The notes: generated from the sequence alone by a model not told the origin. A stretch of DNA of 64,000 bases from Calothrix sp. MO_192.B10 (GCA_030065055.1 JASJDS010000073.1:1-64000); one strand, 5' to 3'. Counted from the stretch's first letter, positions 16,112 through 26,722 are shown. Numbers and translations are program-made.

Positions 16112-16904
16112 TGTGATGCAATTCACCACGACAATTGTTCTGTTGAAATTATCTCAGAATTTCAAAACAAACTTAGCAATAATCCGGAAACTTTACATAA
16201 AATTTATAGTGTTTTGTATGGTAATTTTAGCTTTTCGTGGAGCAGAGAAAAAACAAATTTGCCCTTGACAATCATCTCTAATGACTATTACCAAATACTT
16301 ACAGTCTATTCATCAGGATTTGTCACTCCATAAATTCAGTGTGTATAGCCCCAAAACTTACATAAAGATTGTATAAAGTTGAAGTAAAAATTTAATTTTA
16401 TCCATCCATATTAAAACAAAAAGATGAACTATTTAATATTTCGACACATACGTAAAAGTAGCAGATTCCCATTCTGTGGAGTATACAAAACATTAAGGAA
16501 GGAAGAAGGTTTGAGCGGAAGAAGGTTCAATGTTCCTGGGGGATTCTCACCCCCAGTAATTGTAGACCAGTAAATCTATGATTTACTGGGGTTCTAAAAC
16601 CCAGGTTGGGCAAGAGGCAAGGTATTCATGGCTGACCTTAAAACTTATTTTTGACTCCTGCCTCCTGACTCCAGCATAGATGCCTTGCCCGTTGGCGTAG
16701 CCGCCCGCTCAAGGGCTAGGGCTGATAAGTAAAGATACTGCGAAAAAATTTGTATTTCATGCAAGTGAAAAATGTTATAGTTTGAAAGAGTTAAGATGCC
16801 CACAGATTATAGATCCTGTGTACACCATATAAGTCAAATACCCCAACTAACCCTATGTTAGGTTGGGGCTTGCGGAAAACCAATTTTTCTGGTCTACGGT
16901 ACGC

Positions 16905-17068
16905 CTCTGAAGAAACACAGCAGGAGGCAGAAGGCAGCCCCTGTTTCTTCCATTCATAGCGAGGGGATTTAATTATTTATTACTTCATCACCCCATCACC
17001 CCATCACCCCATCATCTCATCACCCTATCACCCCATCACCCCATCCTTTTCCCTGTGTTTCTTCAGAG
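16905..17068. mobile_element. MITE-like element with CACCCCAT minisatellite
   Basis: Perfect 16-bp terminal inverted repeats (CTCTGAAGAAACACAG at 16905-16920, CTGTGTTTCTTCAGAG at 17053-17068) enclose about 130 bp that includes seven or so copies of an octamer ATCACCCC (about 16986-17044). There is no coding capacity. A clear target duplication was not seen. Confidence 0.65.
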
Positions 17069-18074
17069 TACTATCAAAATTCAATAACATAATCAGCACA
17101 ATCAACCCCTGTTTTCATTTATTTTTTTACCTGAACTAGATATTTTGTTATCAACTCTTAACATTTTTTATTAAGTTATGTATCTCTGACTAGAAAATTT
17201 ATCTCTGTAAAGGTGCGCTTAATTATTGACTAGACATACAAGATGGAAATCTGAACTATTTTCTATTTATGATTCTTATCTGCTTTACATGAAGAACAAC
17301 TGCTTAGTGTAGTAGTCTTTGCGATCCCTGCCCACTGTATTAAGCTCATGTTTACAGAGAAATAGTATCTTGGTATGCCAATACTGCAAATTGAGTAGAA
17401 CGTAAGTAAAAAAAACTGGTATAAGTAAGTCAGGTAATCAATATAGACACTATATAAAAATTACCTAGTTATCGCCAATGACAATTTCACGATCTGAGCA
17501 TTGGATTGAAGACTATAGTTGTTCAAATTACTTTGTCGCTATTGTTTGATATTTGTTCGACTTTCAAAGCTAAATCCCGTATTTTAAGTTTAATCTAAAA
17601 TATTGTAGGCAGGGATAAATTTTGTTAGTCAAATAATAATTCTAGGGGATGGAGGATGTGCATGTACCAGACTATTTTGTGTGTTGATATATTCAAAACT
17701 TCCGATTTACTTCACTATATATATTCCCTATATGTATTCGATCTATTCGATGGCTAGTTACCCTAGTTGCTTTTAGCATTATTTGTGGTGGTTAAAACCA
17801 TCAAAATTAATGCAATATAGCAATCCAATTTTATGAATGAGATCATACTGAGTCTGAAAGTCAGTGAATCAAGTTACATTTAATTAATTTTGAGGCTAAT
17901 ATTTAGACGATAAAAGTCTGATACAGCGTACCATCAAAGCATGAATCTATCCCAGTAATATAGCGGTATAAATCTTCATCTGAATGAAAATCAAAAACGA
18001 AAAATCCAGATTTTCTAGCACATCTGAGGTGAAAAGATAGGCATTTTAAGATTAGTGGGATAAGTTCATCAACA

Positions 18075-18187
18075 TCGTCCATATTGAAACCTGGAGTTGC
18101 TAATTATTAAGATGTGTCATTGCGACTTAAGGGAGTAATCCCAAACTCGTATTAGAAAACTATAATTCTCCAAATAAATGAGGTGTA
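18075..18187. repeat. Dispersed repeat of about 113 bp (copy 1)
   Basis: The stretch beginning CGTCCATATTGAAACCTGGA and running through GTGTCATTGCGACTTAAGG to AAATGAGGTGTA matches 32961-33072 along its whole length with scattered differences. The GTCATTGCGA...GCAATCCCA core also occurs in the MITEs at 1996-2171 and 27437-27528. Confidence 0.75.
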
Positions 18188-18682
18188 ATCCTGTAATACG
18201 GGGAATAAATACAACATCTTTAGCAGCAATAAATATTTATCTTGTGTCTGAATTGATTTGAGACTGAATTAAGTCTGTTCAGATAAAAGTAATTTTTCCC
18301 AACTAGGTCTTCTAATTAGACCCGTAAGTAAATGAATTAAATTCCTAATTCAAGTCAAACCAATAAATCTTCCTGTGTGTGCCAGCTAAATAGTTTGATG
18401 TTTTGTTGATAGCCTTACTAATTATTATCGGTCACGACTCGCGCTACCCAGAGCGAATATCGTCGTCGCGGTGAGTTAGTACTCCATCCCTTTTCCCCGA
18501 CTTGAAGTAACTAACGAACCCTTTAGGGGGTCGCTCGTCAATTAACTGCATATATTTGGCTGATGCTTTACTCCCAATCACAGAAATATACTGGAAAACT
18601 GAATTTGTTTGACTATTTATTTTCAAAAGCATATTTTTCTGGGAATATGTTGCTCAATCATGGATAGAGAGGATGTGAAATC

Positions 18683-20725
18683 ATGAATTTATTGTTTTTT
18701 CTGTCTCGAAATCAATTACAGCCATCAAGTAAATTCTTGCTGAAAAAGTTATTAAATCTCAGGAATAGGCATTGGTTTATTATTGATATATTGACGTTTT
18801 TGATCACACCATTGTTAGCATTGTTGCTACGTCATGACGGTCATTTTACCTTAGATACATACAAACATGAAATTGTCTACGCAGCAATACTATTTTTAAC
18901 AGTCAAAATGACTGTGCTGTGGTTTTGTGGCTTTTATCGTCGTTACTGGCGTTATGCAAATATTGAAGAACTTACATATGTAGGGATGTTGATGATGGCT
19001 GCTGTGATCATCCAAACCTTCTTATTTGATGCCATCTCTTATATGCCAAATTCTGTCATATATAAATTACCAAAATCATTACCTTTTATTGATGGTTTGC
19101 TGGCTTTCGTTGCCATCGGAGCATTGCGTTTTAGTGTCAGAGCAGTAGACAGGATCTGTCAGAAACATACAGAATGTCAAAATTGGGAACGAGTGTTGGT
19201 TGTGGGTGCAGGTAGTGCGGGAGTGGCCTTAGTAGAAGAAATGCAAAGGAATCCCCAGCTAGGTTTTTATCCAGTTGCTTTCATTGATGATGATCCACAC
19301 AAATTGAACTTACGAATTCGTGGTATTTCTGTAGTTGGCGATCGCTTCCAAATTCCTGAGGTTAGCAAGTCTCTGGAAATTCATCAGGCAGTGATTGCCA
19401 TGCCAACGGTATCAGGACGAGTAATTCGAGAAATCCTCGATATTTGTAAAGTCAATGGCATTAAAACCAGTACTTTACCGGGAATACATGAAATTCTCAA
19501 TGGTCGAGTCCGTTTAGATAGTATCCGCAATGTAAAAATTGAGGATTTATTAAGACGGGAACCCGTAGAGACTGATATCGAAAAAGTATTGGAATTTCTC
19601 CAAGGAAAAAAAGTACTAATTACCGGTGCTGGTGGGTCAATCGGTAGCGAACTTTGTCGGCAAATTTGTAAGTGCCAACCCGCTGAAATGGTGTTATTGG
19701 GACATGGAGAGAATTCTGTTTTCAATATCCAACAAGAGTTAAAACAAGTTTTATTGTCACTGCAACAAGAGAATGCAGCCCACATCCCCAAACTGGTTAG
19801 TTTTATTGCTGATATTCGTTTTCGGGAGCGTTTAAAGAATGCATTCGAGGAATTCCGGCCAGATGTAATTTTCCATGCAGCAGCCCACAAACACGTGCCC
19901 TTAATGGAGTTAAATTCCCCAGAAGCGATTACAAATAATGTGATTGGCACAAAAAATTTAGTGGAGTTGGCACGGGAATATAACGTTAAGCATTTCGTGA
20001 TGATTTCCACAGATAAAGCTGTGAATCCCACAAATATCATGGGTGCAAGTAAGAGAATTGCGGAAATGTTAGTGTTGCAAGCGGCAAGAGAAAGTGGTAA
20101 TTCTTATGTAGCTGTGCGTTTTGGCAACGTTTTGGGTAGTCGTGGTAGCGTCGTTCCCACCTTCAAAAAACAAATTGCCGCAGGTGGTCCGGTTACAGTT
20201 ACCCATCCCGATATCTGCCGTTATTTCATGACTATCCCCGAAGCAGTGCAACTGGTTTTGCAAGCGGCGGTACTCGGTCGCGGCGGCGAAGTTTTAATGT
20301 TGAATATGGGCAAACCAGTGAAAATTGTTGATTTGGCAGAAGAATTGATTCGTCTGTCGGGATACGAAGTCAACAAAGATATTGAGATTGCTTTTACAGG
20401 ACTACGTCCGGGGGAAAAATTATTTGAAGAATTGTTTATTCAAGGAGAGGAATACGAACCAACTGAACATGAAAAACTATTTGTTGTCAAAAATGCCAGT
20501 GGCATGATTGCAGGCAATTTGGGTGCGATTGTAGATAATTTGTGCCAAGCGGCGCTGAGAAATGATATCAATTCGATTCGATTTTTACTCGAACAGATAG
20601 TTCCGGGATATCAACCACAATACTTACAAAATAGCTTGCCTGCTGCTGCACCGAAAAATCCCACTGCGACTCCGCCCAATAATGTAGTCAATATTTTAGG
20701 AAAATTAGAACCTAAAAGTGTGTAA
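18683..20725 (+). CDS. CapD/WbpM-like membrane nucleotide-sugar 4,6-dehydratase
   Basis: A 680-residue polysaccharide biosynthesis protein. N-terminal hydrophobic segments (residues about 35-150) give four to five membrane spans. A first Rossmann-like CoA/NAD-binding domain follows (VLVVGAGSAGVALVEEM, about 173-189), then the catalytic SDR domain with GAGGSIGSEL (about 314-323), ISTDKAVNPTNIMGASKRIA (the family's catalytic region) and LRPGEKLFEELF. Relatives (CapD, WbpM, PglF) convert UDP-GlcNAc to a 4-keto-6-deoxy sugar, the first step toward bacillosamine- or FucNAc-type residues. It is the first gene of the exopolysaccharide cluster and has a GAGAGGATG ribosome-binding region. Confidence 0.93.
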   Translation: MNLLFFLSRNQLQPSSKFLLKKLLNLRNRHWFIIDILTFLITPLLALLLRHDGHFTLDTYKHEIVYAAILFLTVKMTVLWFCGFYRRYWRYANIEELTYVGMLMMAAVIIQTFLFDAISYMPNSVIYKLPKSLPFIDGLLAFVAIGALRFSVRAVDRICQKHTECQNWERVLVVGAGSAGVALVEEMQRNPQLGFYPVAFIDDDPHKLNLRIRGISVVGDRFQIPEVSKSLEIHQAVIAMPTVSGRVIREILDICKVNGIKTSTLPGIHEILNGRVRLDSIRNVKIEDLLRREPVETDIEKVLEFLQGKKVLITGAGGSIGSELCRQICKCQPAEMVLLGHGENSVFNIQQELKQVLLSLQQENAAHIPKLVSFIADIRFRERLKNAFEEFRPDVIFHAAAHKHVPLMELNSPEAITNNVIGTKNLVELAREYNVKHFVMISTDKAVNPTNIMGASKRIAEMLVLQAARESGNSYVAVRFGNVLGSRGSVVPTFKKQIAAGGPVTVTHPDICRYFMTIPEAVQLVLQAAVLGRGGEVLMLNMGKPVKIVDLAEELIRLSGYEVNKDIEIAFTGLRPGEKLFEELFIQGEEYEPTEHEKLFVVKNASGMIAGNLGAIVDNLCQAALRNDINSIRFLLEQIVPGYQPQYLQNSLPAAAPKNPTATPPNNVVNILGKLEPKSV

Positions 20726-20751
20726 GTCCCATTCTTTATGGCGATGAAAAA

Positions 20752-22038
20752 ATGCAACAAGCTAAACCACTAACATTACGTCGTAACTTCTCCTGGACAT
20801 TCATTGGCAACGCTATTTATGCAGGTTGCCAGTGGGGAATGCTTGTGGTGCTGGCAAAGCTAGGCAGTCCGGAAATGGTAGGGAAGTTTACTTTGGGCTT
20901 GGCTATTACTGCACCTGTAATTATGTTTACTAATTTGCAGCTGAGAACAGTCCAAGCAACAGACGCGAAACAACTGTATTTATTTAGGGATTACTTGGGG
21001 TTGAGATTGTTAAGTACGAGTCTGGCTTTAGTAGTAATTACAGCCATTACTCTCATGTCTGGATATGCCTGGGAAACATCTGTAATTATTTTGCTAGTGG
21101 GTTTGGCCAAGGCATTCGAGTCCATTAGTGATGTATTTTACGGACTGATTCAGCAGCACGAACGGATGGATCGCATGGCCATATCACTGATGATTAAAGG
21201 TCCTCTGTCCTTGCTATTCCTGGGCATGGGTGTCTACATATCGGGTAATTTGATGTGGGGTGTATTGGGTTTGGTCTTTGCCTGGGCTGCGGTTTTACTG
21301 GGGTACGATGTTCGTAGCGGCATATATATCCTCAGTAGCAATAGTTCCCAACACGGAGAATTACAACCCCGTTGGCATCTGAAAACCCTGGGTCAACTGG
21401 TATGGCTTGCCTTGCCTATGGGTTTTGTGATGATGTTGATTTCCCTAAATACTGATATCCCTCGATACATCATTGCCGGTTATATGGGTGAGCGGGAACT
21501 GGGCATTTTTGCAGCGATCGCCTATCTAATGGTAGCAGGAAATATGATAGTCAATGCCCTAGGGCAATCAGCTAGTCCTCGACTGGCAAAATACTATGCG
21601 GCGGGTAATGGGGCTGCATTCCGCACCCTGCTGGTGAAGTTAGTAGGAATTGGTACACTGCTGGGTGGGATAGCTATTGTACTGGCTGTGGTTGCCGGTC
21701 GGCAAATTCTCACCCTGGTTTATCGACCTGAATATGCCCAACAAGTCAATTTGTTTGTTTGGCTGATGGTGGCAGGGGGCATCGGCTATGCAGCTTCTTT
21801 CCTGGGTTATGGAATGACCGCTGCTAGGTACTTCCGCATCCAAATGCCCTTGTTTACTGCGGTTACAGGTACCTCAGCCATTGCTTGTTTGTGGTTAATT
21901 CCCATGCGGGGATTACAAGGGGCGGCGATCGCTCTAATTTTAGCAGCAATTGTCCAATTAGGTTTTAGTTTTGGGGTGATAGTCCATGCTCTACGCAAAA
22001 TTAAGACAGCAAATTTACTGGTGGAATCACAGAATTAG
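20752..22038 (+). CDS. wzx: Wzx-type polysaccharide flippase
   Basis: A 428-residue, very hydrophobic protein with about 12-14 predicted membrane spans and the N-terminal features of the MOP/PST superfamily (FSWTFIGNAIYAGCQWGMLV; later GFVMMLISLNTDIPRYIIAG). It should flip undecaprenyl-linked repeat units across the plasma membrane. It follows the dehydratase by 26 bp, and the next gene starts within its last 53 bp, so the three are likely cotranscribed. Wzx proteins are poorly conserved, so assignment rests on topology and the cluster. Confidence 0.88.
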   Translation: MQQAKPLTLRRNFSWTFIGNAIYAGCQWGMLVVLAKLGSPEMVGKFTLGLAITAPVIMFTNLQLRTVQATDAKQLYLFRDYLGLRLLSTSLALVVITAITLMSGYAWETSVIILLVGLAKAFESISDVFYGLIQQHERMDRMAISLMIKGPLSLLFLGMGVYISGNLMWGVLGLVFAWAAVLLGYDVRSGIYILSSNSSQHGELQPRWHLKTLGQLVWLALPMGFVMMLISLNTDIPRYIIAGYMGERELGIFAAIAYLMVAGNMIVNALGQSASPRLAKYYAAGNGAAFRTLLVKLVGIGTLLGGIAIVLAVVAGRQILTLVYRPEYAQQVNLFVWLMVAGGIGYAASFLGYGMTAARYFRIQMPLFTAVTGTSAIACLWLIPMRGLQGAAIALILAAIVQLGFSFGVIVHALRKIKTANLLVESQN

Positions 22039-23914
22039 TCTGTGGAAATTATTACTTGCTTCTCTGGCGATCGCCCTTGTATTTGGCGCCCATGCTTTAT
22101 CTATGAAAAGCAGTATATTCCCAAGTAAAAGCCTAGTTAAGCTATATCCCACCCCTAGGGAAGCAACTCCAAGCAGTACCTATACTGTGATGGTGAATGG
22201 CAAACCCGTATTTGTGCAAAAATATAACTCACTCAGCTACGCCCAATTCGCCTTTGCAGGTCAGGCCAATATTGAAATTAAAGTCAAAGAACAGGTTAAA
22301 AAATATACTCTTAGTCCTAAGAGTTATAAACTCAAATCAAAGCACCAGGGAAAGGAAATTTCTTTCTCCCTAACAACTCCTAGAAAGTTGATTTTGCATC
22401 AAGTCAATTCCTTAGATGAAAAATTGTTTATTTTTGCAGAACCCCTGGAAGAAAAAGTTCCTCAATTGGGCGATTATAAGGTTATAAACATCACTAAATA
22501 TAAGGTAGATAATACGGGTAAAAAAGATGTAACTACCAAGATTCAACAAGCTATAGACCAAGTTGCTGCCCGCCGGGGCATTCTTTATTTTCCCGCAGGG
22601 GTGTATAAAACAAGGCAGTTAAATCTGAAGAGTAATCTCACCCTCTATTTAGCACCAGGGGCTGTACTAGAAGCGTCAACAGAGCGAAATCCTTCCTATG
22701 GCAAGGGGTTAATCCAAATTGAAAACGCCGAGAATGTCAAGATTATGGGGCGTGGTACCATCAATGGCAATGGGTCTTATTGGCGATCGCGGGGCGGATG
22801 GTACAGTTTAATTTTGCTCAAGAATACCAAGAAAATTACCTTGCAGGACATCCTTCTGAAAGATCCACCAGTAGCTAACGTTTGGATCTCTTATGCCGAT
22901 AATGTCCACATTGATAATGTGAAAATTTTAGCCAATCCCGAACCAGAATTTCTCAATACCGATGGCTTTGATTTCTGGTCTGCGAGGAATATTACCATTA
23001 ACAACATCCTTTACAAAGGTACGGATGACGCTACATCTCACGGTGGCGATCGCCAGGGTAAAATCCAAAATAATGAAAATATTAATGTCACCAATGCTGT
23101 GTTTTACGGAGGTAATGGATTCAAAATCGGTACAACCACCAAACAGAGACTCATAAGTAATATTACATATGAAAATATTGATGTCGTGTATGCAAACGAA
23201 CTGTCTGGCTTTTGGCCAATGACAGGAGCCAATTTTGAGAATATCTACTTTAAAAACATTCGGGTAGAAGACATCCTGGATGCGAAACAAACAGATAAGT
23301 CAGCAGGTCTATTTCAATGGCGGATTAAAGCCGCTGACTGGCAGCCCGAATCATCACCGGAAAAGTTGGGTTACATCAAAAACGTCTACATCCAGAACTT
23401 GAAAGTTGACGATCGCGGCGGAGCCAAATCAGTTTTTCAAGGTTACGATTCTCGACGGAATATCAGTAATATTACCTTTGATAACCTGTATATTCAAGGG
23501 AAGAAAGCTTTAAATCCCCAAGATGCCTATTTCGACATTCAAAATCGGTATGTGGATCTGAAATTTACCCACAGTAATCCCACGATTGTGAATATCAAAG
23601 CAACCAATATCTATGGATCTGAATCGGGGAATGTAGGGCAATTTCAGATTACGCGCACCGGCAGGGTAAATAAACCATTAACAGTGAAATATCGCATCCG
23701 GGGGACCGCTGAAAATGGTAAAGATTACCAAACCATTACTAACACCGTGCAGATTAAGCGTGGTCAGACTTCTGCCGTAATTGCCATTCGACCAAAACCG
23801 GATTCCCAACGGGAAGGACTGGAGACAGTCTTACTCTCCCTGGAAAACCAGCCCCATAGCACCAATTATATGCTTGGTCCCGACTTTCAAGGAGTGGTGA
23901 ATATTCGTGATTAA
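21986..23914 (+). CDS. Membrane-anchored GH28-like polysaccharide hydrolase with Calx-beta tail
   Basis: A 642-residue protein. A single hydrophobic segment at residues 18-38 acts as signal anchor. The central right-handed beta-helix (about 165-540) has the polygalacturonase (GH28) active-site set in order: NTD (324-326), DD (347-348), HG (352-353) and RIK (446-448). Residues about 560-642 resemble a Calx-beta domain (YRIRGTAENGKDYQTI, EGLETVLLSL). A glycan-cleaving enzyme inside an exopolysaccharide cluster may trim or release the polymer outside the plasma membrane. The start overlaps the flippase gene by 53 bp and is kept because it supplies the membrane anchor. Confidence 0.85.
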   Translation: MLYAKLRQQIYWWNHRISLWKLLLASLAIALVFGAHALSMKSSIFPSKSLVKLYPTPREATPSSTYTVMVNGKPVFVQKYNSLSYAQFAFAGQANIEIKVKEQVKKYTLSPKSYKLKSKHQGKEISFSLTTPRKLILHQVNSLDEKLFIFAEPLEEKVPQLGDYKVINITKYKVDNTGKKDVTTKIQQAIDQVAARRGILYFPAGVYKTRQLNLKSNLTLYLAPGAVLEASTERNPSYGKGLIQIENAENVKIMGRGTINGNGSYWRSRGGWYSLILLKNTKKITLQDILLKDPPVANVWISYADNVHIDNVKILANPEPEFLNTDGFDFWSARNITINNILYKGTDDATSHGGDRQGKIQNNENINVTNAVFYGGNGFKIGTTTKQRLISNITYENIDVVYANELSGFWPMTGANFENIYFKNIRVEDILDAKQTDKSAGLFQWRIKAADWQPESSPEKLGYIKNVYIQNLKVDDRGGAKSVFQGYDSRRNISNITFDNLYIQGKKALNPQDAYFDIQNRYVDLKFTHSNPTIVNIKATNIYGSESGNVGQFQITRTGRVNKPLTVKYRIRGTAENGKDYQTITNTVQIKRGQTSAVIAIRPKPDSQREGLETVLLSLENQPHSTNYMLGPDFQGVVNIRD

Positions 23915-23933
23915 TTAATTATGAGGTAGTGAA

Positions 23934-25139
23934 ATGAGTACTTCTACTATAGGTAAAGAAAATCTGCATCAAAACTTAGTTGCCCAACGTCCCATCCGCA
24001 TTCTCCATGTAGTGGGGGGAATGGTCAGGGGTGGCATTGAAACCTGGTTAATGCATATCTTGCGACACATCGATCGCGATCGCTTCCAGATGGACTTTTT
24101 AGTCCATACTCTAGAGCCTTGTGCTTACGATGAGGAAATCCGTGCCCTTGGTAGTCGCATTATTCCCTGTCCCTTGCAACGGTGGCTACCGTGGGTTTAT
24201 GCTGCTAACTTCAAAAAAATTCTCCGGGAATACGGTCCCTATGACATCGTTCACAGCCACGTCCACCACTTCAGTGGCTATACCCTGGGTTTAGCCAAGC
24301 AAGCAGGGGTATCCTTATGTATTGCCCACAGCCATAACGATACTTCCTCCCAGGAGGCACAGGCAGGATTGTATCGCCGCTTGTACTGTAAATTAACCGC
24401 ATCCTGGATTTCTCGACACGCCACCCTTGGTTTGGGATGCAGTCGCAAAGCCGCAGCCGACTTATTCGGCTCTGACTGGGAAACAGAACCCCGGTGGAAG
24501 ATTCTTTACTATGGCATTGACCTCACCCCATTCCAGGATGTTGTCGATCCCGTAGCTGTGCGTGCTGAGTTTGGTATTCCCGCAGATGCCTTCGTTATCG
24601 GTCATGTAGGCAGATTTCACCCTCAAAAGAATCATCAATTCTTAATTGAAATTGCCGCAGAGATCGTCAAACGAGAGCCGAAAACACGCTTCTTGTTATT
24701 GGGAGAAGGCTACTTGCAACCAGAAATTGCTCAACAAGTTGCCCAGATGGGTTTAGGGGATAAAGTTATCTTTGCAGGTTCGCGATCGGATGTCCCTAGA
24801 CTCATGCTGGGGGCAATGGATGTTTTCCTCTTACCATCTCTACACGAAGGCTTACCCTTAGTATTATTAGAAGCGCAGGCAGCAGGACTACCCTGTATAT
24901 TTTCGGATGTAATTACCAAAGAAGTTGATGTACTCCAGTCTTCAATCTTCAGACTATCTCTATCACAGTCTCCAGAACAATGGGCAGAAACTGTTATAGC
25001 CCAAAAAAACAGAGTATCAGATAAGACTAGACAATCTGCCTTGGCACTGATAAAGCAAAGTCCCTTCAGCATTGAAACATCTATGCAGAACTTACAAAAC
25101 ATTTATCAAACACAATTAGTTGGCGAGGCTATGGTATGA
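23934..25139 (+). CDS. GT4-family glycosyltransferase (EpsF-like)
   Basis: A 401-residue GT-B fold enzyme. The N-terminal acceptor domain begins RILHVVGGMVRGGIETWLMH, like EpsF-type transferases. The C-terminal donor domain has GHVGRFHPQKNHQFLIEIA (about 221-239) and the E-x7-E signature in HEGLPLVLLEAQAAGLPCIF. It probably adds one sugar of the repeat unit on the cytoplasmic face. It overlaps the next gene by four bases (ATGA), so translation is coupled. Confidence 0.92.
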   Translation: MSTSTIGKENLHQNLVAQRPIRILHVVGGMVRGGIETWLMHILRHIDRDRFQMDFLVHTLEPCAYDEEIRALGSRIIPCPLQRWLPWVYAANFKKILREYGPYDIVHSHVHHFSGYTLGLAKQAGVSLCIAHSHNDTSSQEAQAGLYRRLYCKLTASWISRHATLGLGCSRKAAADLFGSDWETEPRWKILYYGIDLTPFQDVVDPVAVRAEFGIPADAFVIGHVGRFHPQKNHQFLIEIAAEIVKREPKTRFLLLGEGYLQPEIAQQVAQMGLGDKVIFAGSRSDVPRLMLGAMDVFLLPSLHEGLPLVLLEAQAAGLPCIFSDVITKEVDVLQSSIFRLSLSQSPEQWAETVIAQKNRVSDKTRQSALALIKQSPFSIETSMQNLQNIYQTQLVGEAMV

Positions 25140-26722
25140 AACTTCAGAAATGGCGATATTCTCGCAGGAGATTGCCCAAAAGGCAACACACCTTGCGGCA
25201 AAAACACCCCATATATCCGGATAGTCTGATGATGGCAGTTTTTATCTGCATCCTGATTATCTTCTGCTTCCTGCAAACTTCAGGGCAATTTTTACACTGG
25301 TTTGTGATTCCAGTAGGCTTATGTGGAATTTTAATTGGTATTGATGCCATTGACTGGTTCCGGGGGAAGTTGAATCTTTTCGATCCTGTGGGCATTCTTG
25401 GTTTATTAGGTTTTCATTTCTTTTTCATCGCCCCCCTCCTCCACGTCAGTTTAGACTTTTGGATGGATGAAGATATTATGCCCCCCAATGACTGGCGAAT
25501 TTGGATTGGGGGAATGGCAATTCTCAATTTCTTGGGAATTTTGGTTTATCGTTTTTCCCGCAACTTGATTAGTCAGCCGAAAAAAAATAAATCAAAGCAG
25601 ATTATTTGGAAAATAGAACCAAAACGTTTTTTCCCAATTGTTTGTGTTGCCTTGATTCTGGCCGCCATTTTACAGCTAATGGTATACCAAAAATTTGGCG
25701 GTCTGGAAAACTATATTGCAGCTGCCACTAGAGCCGCGAGGAGAGAAGGAGAAAATGAATTTCAAGGTATGGGAATTGTCTTCTTACTGTCCGAGAGTTT
25801 TCCGATTTTGTCAATGATGGCATTTGCCGTTTATGCCAAAACTAAAAAATGGCTACAAACCAATACAGCATTGATCATAGCTCTAATTATATTTCTGGGA
25901 TTACAACTTATTTTTGGTGGACTCCGAGGCAGTCGCAGCAACACAATTTGGGCATTATTTTGGGCAGTAGGAATTATTCATTTTTGGTTGCGCCAAATTA
26001 ACAAAAAACAAATTGCCATTGGGTTAGTATTTCTCGTTCTATTTATGTATCTGTATGGCTTTTTTAAAACTGGAGGTTTAGAGGGACTCAATACAGCATT
26101 AGAGGGGCAAGAAGCCCGTACCACATTGCAGGAAGAATCTGGGCGATCTTGGGAAAGTTTAGCCTTGCAAGACCTGGGACGCAGCGATGTTCAAGCTTTC
26201 TTGCTCTATCGGCTGATGGACCCTAATAGCGATTATGAATATGCCTGGGGTAGAACTTATTTACCAGCATTAACTATGTTCGTACCTAGTGCAATTATGC
26301 CTGAAAAACCAGCGGAAAAAATGAAAGAAGGTACGGAAATACAATTCGGTAAAGGGACTTATCATCCCCAGCTCTGGAGTTCTTCAAAAGTCTACGGACT
26401 TGCCGGTGAAACAATGCTCAATTTCGGTCCTTATGCAGTGCCATTTTCTTTTATTGTACTAGGTATTGTTGTCGGATACGTGCGACGTTGGCTGGTGAAT
26501 TGGTCAGTGGGAGACAACCGATTATTACTGTTACCAATGTTGGTGAATTTTTGCTTTATAGTGCTAGTCGCTGATACGGATAATTATATATTTTTTATCC
26601 TCAAAAACAGTGGCATGGCTATTTTAGTAATTTTCTTGAGTTGTAAAAGGATAGTTGTCAATAGAAATGATTTAAATAATATAGGCGATCGCCCCAAAAA
26701 ATTAGGATATCACCTGCCATAA
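25136..26722 (+). CDS. Wzy-like polysaccharide polymerase (multi-pass membrane protein)
   Basis: A 528-residue membrane protein with about 10-12 hydrophobic segments and a long periplasmic loop late in the sequence (about 310-420, including RSWESLALQDLGRSDVQAFL and YAWGRTYLPALTMFVPSAIM), the layout of O-antigen/exopolysaccharide polymerases. Position in the cluster next to the flippase and glycosyltransferases supports Wzy. Sequence conservation in this family is low, so the name rests on topology and context. The start overlaps the stop of the preceding glycosyltransferase. Confidence 0.82.
   Translation: MKLQKWRYSRRRLPKRQHTLRQKHPIYPDSLMMAVFICILIIFCFLQTSGQFLHWFVIPVGLCGILIGIDAIDWFRGKLNLFDPVGILGLLGFHFFFIAPLLHVSLDFWMDEDIMPPNDWRIWIGGMAILNFLGILVYRFSRNLISQPKKNKSKQIIWKIEPKRFFPIVCVALILAAILQLMVYQKFGGLENYIAAATRAARREGENEFQGMGIVFLLSESFPILSMMAFAVYAKTKKWLQTNTALIIALIIFLGLQLIFGGLRGSRSNTIWALFWAVGIIHFWLRQINKKQIAIGLVFLVLFMYLYGFFKTGGLEGLNTALEGQEARTTLQEESGRSWESLALQDLGRSDVQAFLLYRLMDPNSDYEYAWGRTYLPALTMFVPSAIMPEKPAEKMKEGTEIQFGKGTYHPQLWSSSKVYGLAGETMLNFGPYAVPFSFIVLGIVVGYVRRWLVNWSVGDNRLLLLPMLVNFCFIVLVADTDNYIFFILKNSGMAILVIFLSCKRIVVNRNDLNNIGDRPKKLGYHLP

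Larger units (their letters stand above)
16112..18682. other. 2.5-kb non-coding region upstream of the exopolysaccharide cluster
   Basis: No supported gene. Visible structures are: hairpins at about 16533-16553 and a perfect 10-bp-arm hairpin CCAGTAAATC/GATTTACTGG at 16567-16589; an inverted repeat around CCCCAACTAAC at 16841-16868; a 164-bp MITE-like element at 16905-17068; and a dispersed repeat at 18075-18187. The AT-rich stretch 17100-18680 probably holds the promoter and leader of the polysaccharide operon, but no promoter can be fixed by eye. A 62-codon open frame at 18444-18632 has no family features. Confidence 0.5.

Noticed and set aside
18444-18632. 62-codon frame upstream of the exopolysaccharide cluster
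   Set aside because: No ribosome-binding site or recognisable protein features; opposite orientation to the cluster and partly repeat-like.
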